A stretch of DNA of 7,850 nucleotides from positions 8,298 to 16,147 of the forward strand of contig WRNL01000020.1 of assembly GCA_009776625.1 (NCBI GenBank), read 5' to 3'. The notes below the pieces were generated by a model. That model was not told the origin of the DNA and ran no database searches. It saw nothing but the letters and a program-made list of their open reading frames with translations. Of this stretch, positions 5,592 through 7,850 are shown in pieces; positions within the stretch are counted from its first letter, which is position 1; each line of letters opens with the position of its first letter. Made by a program: the position numbers and the translations under genes. This stretch comes from Methanomassiliicoccaceae archaeon. GTDB taxonomy: Archaea; Thermoplasmatota; Thermoplasmata; Methanomassiliicoccales; Methanomethylophilaceae.

Positions 5592-5612
5592 GATTTTGCA
5601 TATTCTGACGCG

Positions 5613-6902
5613 ATGATGGAAGAGAATGAACTAACGACTGAGAACATCAGGGGATCGTATCGTCCGCGTATTATCGATTCGATAATAGAGCGTTCTCTGT
5701 CCACGTTCGGAGGAGTGCATATCGTCGGGCCTAAATGGTGCGGCAAGTCATGGTCCGGAATATTTCATTCCAATTCATCCGTCTTTTTAGGTGACGAAGA
5801 CGTCAAAAGAACCGCTTTGCTTGAACCTAAAGCGATACTGCGGGGAGAATACCCCATACTGGTGGACGAATGGCAGGAAGTCCCGAAACTGTGGGACGTC
5901 GCACGTTTGAACATAGATTTTTCGGCAAAGAAGGGGATGTATATCTTCACCGGCTCAACAACGCCTCCGAAGAATTCGACGACGCACAGCGGTGTCGGCA
6001 GATTCGTCCCGCTCAACATGCGCACAATGTCCCTTTACGAATCCGGAGACAGCACCGGCCACATCTCCCTGGCGGGCCTGTTCGATGGCGGGTGCATAGA
6101 GTCGACAAAGTCGAAACTGGATTACCGTAAAACCGTGAATATGATCTGTCGCGGCGGATGGCCGGGGGCGATCGGGTTTGATGGGGACGGAGTTACGAAT
6201 ATACCGAAAGCATACATCGAAAAGATCTCTAGGAATGATGCGTCAAAGGTCGATAACAAAAAAAAGAACCCGGATCTGGTGAAGAAACTCATACGGTCTC
6301 TTGCGAGAAATACCGCCACCTCCGCGAGCATAGATGTCTTGGCAAGGGATATCGCAGAAGGGGGGAATCCGCCCAGCAACAATACGGTCACCACATACCT
6401 TGAAGCGCTGAAAGGATTGTTCATGGTGGAGGGTCAGAGGGGATGGAGCCCTAACCTCAGATCTACAGTCCGCACTCAGTCATCCCCCCGCAGACACCTC
6501 ACCGATCCATCCCTCGCCGCGGCAGCATTATGCGGGGGCCCAGGAGAGCTGAGGCAGGATCCGAAAACGGCCGGATTCCTATTCGAGTCCATGTGTTACA
6601 GGGACCTGTGCATCTACACCTCTGCTATCGGGGGGGAAGTGTTCTACTACAGGGACAGTAACGGTCTGGAGGTGGATTTCATCATCCAATTGGATGACGG
6701 CAGATGGGGGGCGGCAGAGGCTAAACTGGGGGCGTATGAATTCGATAAAGCGACGAACAACCTGTTCAGGATGAGGGAAAAGATGGTTGCGGGCGGCATA
6801 AGGGAGCCCTCCTTCCTGATGATCCTGAATGCCACAGGGGGGATCGCCGTAAAGAGGGATGACGGGGTCGCGGAAGTGCCTGTCGACTGCCTCGGCCCGT
6901 GA
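5613..6902 (+). CDS. AAA_14 / DUF4143-family ATPase, complete
   Basis: 429 aa, near the usual 400-450 aa of the family. Residues 15-30 (YRPRIIDSIIERSL) are the typical lead-in. Walker A is GPKWCGKS (39-46), Walker B is ILVDE in PILVDEWQEVP (81-91), and a sensor-like strand FTGSTTP (112-118) follows. A basic/hydrophobic stretch HSGVGRF...MRTMSLYESG (125-145) is the family signature. Residues 217-300 contain a winged-helix-like region (SIDVLARDIAEG, NTVTTYLEALKGLFMVE) and LTDPSLAAAAL. The C-terminal DUF4143 part has GFLFESMCYRDL (321-332), YYRDSNGLEVDFII (345-358) and GAAEAKLG (366-373). E325, E353/D355 and E369-x-K371 form an apparently intact PD-(D/E)XK set. ATP hydrolysis is likely; nucleic-acid cleavage is possible but unproven. 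Codon use is less GC-rich (CGT, ATT, GAT frequent) than in the neighbours, suggesting separate acquisition. ATG 5616 is an alternative start one codon on. Confidence 0.92.
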   Translation: MMEENELTTENIRGSYRPRIIDSIIERSLSTFGGVHIVGPKWCGKSWSGIFHSNSSVFLGDEDVKRTALLEPKAILRGEYPILVDEWQEVPKLWDVARLNIDFSAKKGMYIFTGSTTPPKNSTTHSGVGRFVPLNMRTMSLYESGDSTGHISLAGLFDGGCIESTKSKLDYRKTVNMICRGGWPGAIGFDGDGVTNIPKAYIEKISRNDASKVDNKKKNPDLVKKLIRSLARNTATSASIDVLARDIAEGGNPPSNNTVTTYLEALKGLFMVEGQRGWSPNLRSTVRTQSSPRRHLTDPSLAAAALCGGPGELRQDPKTAGFLFESMCYRDLCIYTSAIGGEVFYYRDSNGLEVDFIIQLDDGRWGAAEAKLGAYEFDKATNNLFRMREKMVAGGIREPSFLMILNATGGIAVKRDDGVAEVPVDCLGP

Positions 6903-6904
6903 GC

Positions 6905-6940
6905 CGGCTGTGGGGCCGGTCAGCCGCCGCCAACCATTTT
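6905..6940 (+). terminator. Weak hairpin and T-tract after the DUF4143 ATPase
   Basis: CGGCTG at 6905-6910 pairs with CAGCCG at 6921-6926 around a 10-nt GC-rich loop, three bases after the stop codon. A short T4 follows at 6937-6940. The same Ts appear to belong to the next gene's TATA box, so termination and initiation would be tightly packed. Confidence 0.35.
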
Positions 6941-6944
6941 ATCC
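6936..6944 (+). promoter_or_regulatory. Probable TATA box of the HAD phosphatase gene
   Basis: ATTTTATCC is centred about 26 nt before ATG 6966, again consistent with a leaderless mRNA. GATATACG at 6951-6958 is more TATA-like in sequence but would be only about 11 nt from the start codon, too close for the known archaeal spacing. Confidence 0.4.
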
Positions 6945-6965
6945 AGGGTCGATATACGCTCAGCT

Positions 6966-7655
6966 ATGAGGAGATACGACCTCGTCTGTTTCGACATGGA
7001 CGGCGTCCTGACGTCCATCAGGAGTTCCTGGCACTGGATCAACCTCTGCCTCGGCGTCGACAACAGCCGCACCCTCCAGGCTTACGTCGACGGCGAGATA
7101 GACCAGCTGGAGTTCATGAGGAGGGACATAGCCCAGTGGAAGGCGGTCGTGCCCGGCATCGGCATACCCGACATAGTCAGGATACTGCAGGGCCTCCCTC
7201 TCACAGGGGGGATACAGGAGACGGTCGCTTGCCTGAAGAGCCACGGCACCAAGTGCGTCATAATCAGCGGCGGCATCGACCTCGCCGCCAGGATGATCGC
7301 GGACGAGTTCGGGTTCGACGACTATGTCGCGGACGAGATATGCAGCCATCCCGACGGCAGCCTGACCGGCGAGGGCAGGATGAACGTGGACCTCGACGAC
7401 AAGGGCATAAACGTCAGGCATTTCATCGGGAAGTACGGCGCAACGAAGGAGCGGACGGCATCGATAGGCAACTCCTTCATAGACATACCCATGTTCGAGA
7501 ACACGGGGACTTCCATAGCATTCAACCCCACGGACGAGCACACGGGCAGGGCCGCCGACTTCACGGTGACGTCCGACAACCTCGCCGACATCCTGGACAT
7601 CCTGCTCCCGCAGGACGGCGGTCAGCCCTCTTCCCCGAAGTCGAACCCGTCCTGA
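6966..7655 (+). CDS. HAD-superfamily (HAD-IB, phosphoserine phosphatase-like) hydrolase
   Basis: 229 aa, cytosolic. HAD motif I is CFDMDGVLT (8-16): D10 is the expected nucleophile and D12 the acid/base. Motif II is VIISGGID (98-105) with S101. Motif III is likely K146 in LDDKGINV. Motif IV is IGNSFIDIPMF (167-177), with D173 as Mg ligand. The usual G-D-x-x-x-D carries N at 169, a substitution that could weaken Mg binding or may be normal in this archaeal subgroup. The helical cap (about 20-80, with LGVD, YVDGEIDQLEFMRRDIAQW) is the small C1 type of SerB-like enzymes. It likely removes phosphate from a small metabolite; SerB-like activity on phosphoserine is possible, but the substrate cannot be told from sequence. 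The last about 15 residues (QDGGQPSSPKSNPS) are low-complexity and lie over the antisense tail of the next gene. Confidence 0.85.
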   Translation: MRRYDLVCFDMDGVLTSIRSSWHWINLCLGVDNSRTLQAYVDGEIDQLEFMRRDIAQWKAVVPGIGIPDIVRILQGLPLTGGIQETVACLKSHGTKCVIISGGIDLAARMIADEFGFDDYVADEICSHPDGSLTGEGRMNVDLDDKGINVRHFIGKYGATKERTASIGNSFIDIPMFENTGTSIAFNPTDEHTGRAADFTVTSDNLADILDILLPQDGGQPSSPKSNPS

Positions 7656-7850
7656 TCGTCGTCCTCGTCGAGGTCGAGGACGTCGTACCTCTTCTTCCTT
7701 ATCCGGCCGTATATCCTCGTGATGTCCCTCGCCTCCGCCGAGCCGTGCTTAATCAGGCGGTCCCTCGTCTTTATCGCATGCACGAGGGCGTCGAAGTCCT
7801 CGAACGCCAGGACCGCCCCAACCGCGAACTCGTCGTCGGGCTCGGCGGGG
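7622..7850 (-). CDS. Unrecognised protein, C-terminal 75 residues (partial, 5' end outside the window)
   Basis: The minus strand is open from the window edge to a TGA at 7624-7622. The visible part has helices FEDFDALVHAIKTRDRLIKH, SAEARDITRIYGRI, a basic RKKRYDVL turn, and then a very acidic tail (LDLDEDDDQDG, ending FGEEG). Charged helices, high third-position GC and AGG/ATA codons match the neighbouring genes, so it is likely real. I do not recognise the family. It converges on the HAD gene and overlaps it by 34 bp, so the two mRNAs would be complementary at their 3' ends. Confidence 0.65.
   Translation of the reverse strand, partial: PAEPDDEFAVGAVLAFEDFDALVHAIKTRDRLIKHGSAEARDITRIYGRIRKKRYDVLDLDEDDDQDGFDFGEEG

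Overview
The window looks archaeal, most likely a GC-rich Thermoplasmatota / Methanomassiliicoccales-like host-associated methanogen; this placement is an inference. The support is as follows. Starts are preceded by A/T-rich TATA-like boxes. In four cases the box is centred about 25 nt before the ATG, as expected for leaderless archaeal mRNAs. Arg is often AGG and Ile often ATA despite high GC. T-tracts act as likely terminators. DUF4143 (AAA_14) ATPases are present, a family abundant in gut archaea. No rRNA, tRNA, CRISPR array or transposase was seen.

Layout. (1) 1-321: C-terminal end of a DUF4143 ATPase cut by the window edge. (2) 550-5219: a compact group of five genes that all resemble immunity-protein families known from bacterial polymorphic-toxin systems. 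They are an ankyrin protein with a SUKH-like tail (550-1614), a DUF4261-like protein (1729-2610) translationally coupled to a SUKH/SMI1-KNR4 protein (2607-3092), a SUFU-domain protein with C-terminal ankyrin repeats on the minus strand (3279-4424), and a DUF4241 protein (4479-5219). The last two diverge from one shared TATA element at about 4449-4458. (3) 5220-5612: a 393-nt gap. Its left part is GC-rich and able to form hairpins. Its right part holds a perfect 16-bp palindrome, then an AT-rich stretch with two 42-bp direct repeats that run into the TATA box of the next gene. (4) 5613-6902: a complete DUF4143 ATPase with lower-GC codon use. (5) 6966-7655: a HAD-IB phosphatase, followed by the 3' end of an unrecognised minus-strand gene that overlaps it tail to tail.

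Working model (inference). Positions 550-5219 form an 'orphan poly-immunity' island: a set of dissimilar small cytosolic binding proteins with no toxin, secretion gene or membrane protein in the window. In bacteria such sets neutralise toxins delivered by neighbours. An archaeon in a dense microbial community could use them against bacterial toxins, or to protect against its own toxins encoded elsewhere. The DUF4143 ATPases on either side are common accessory genes and may mark a recombination-prone region. No function has been shown for these archaeal proteins, and family assignments here rest on remembered motifs, not on searches.
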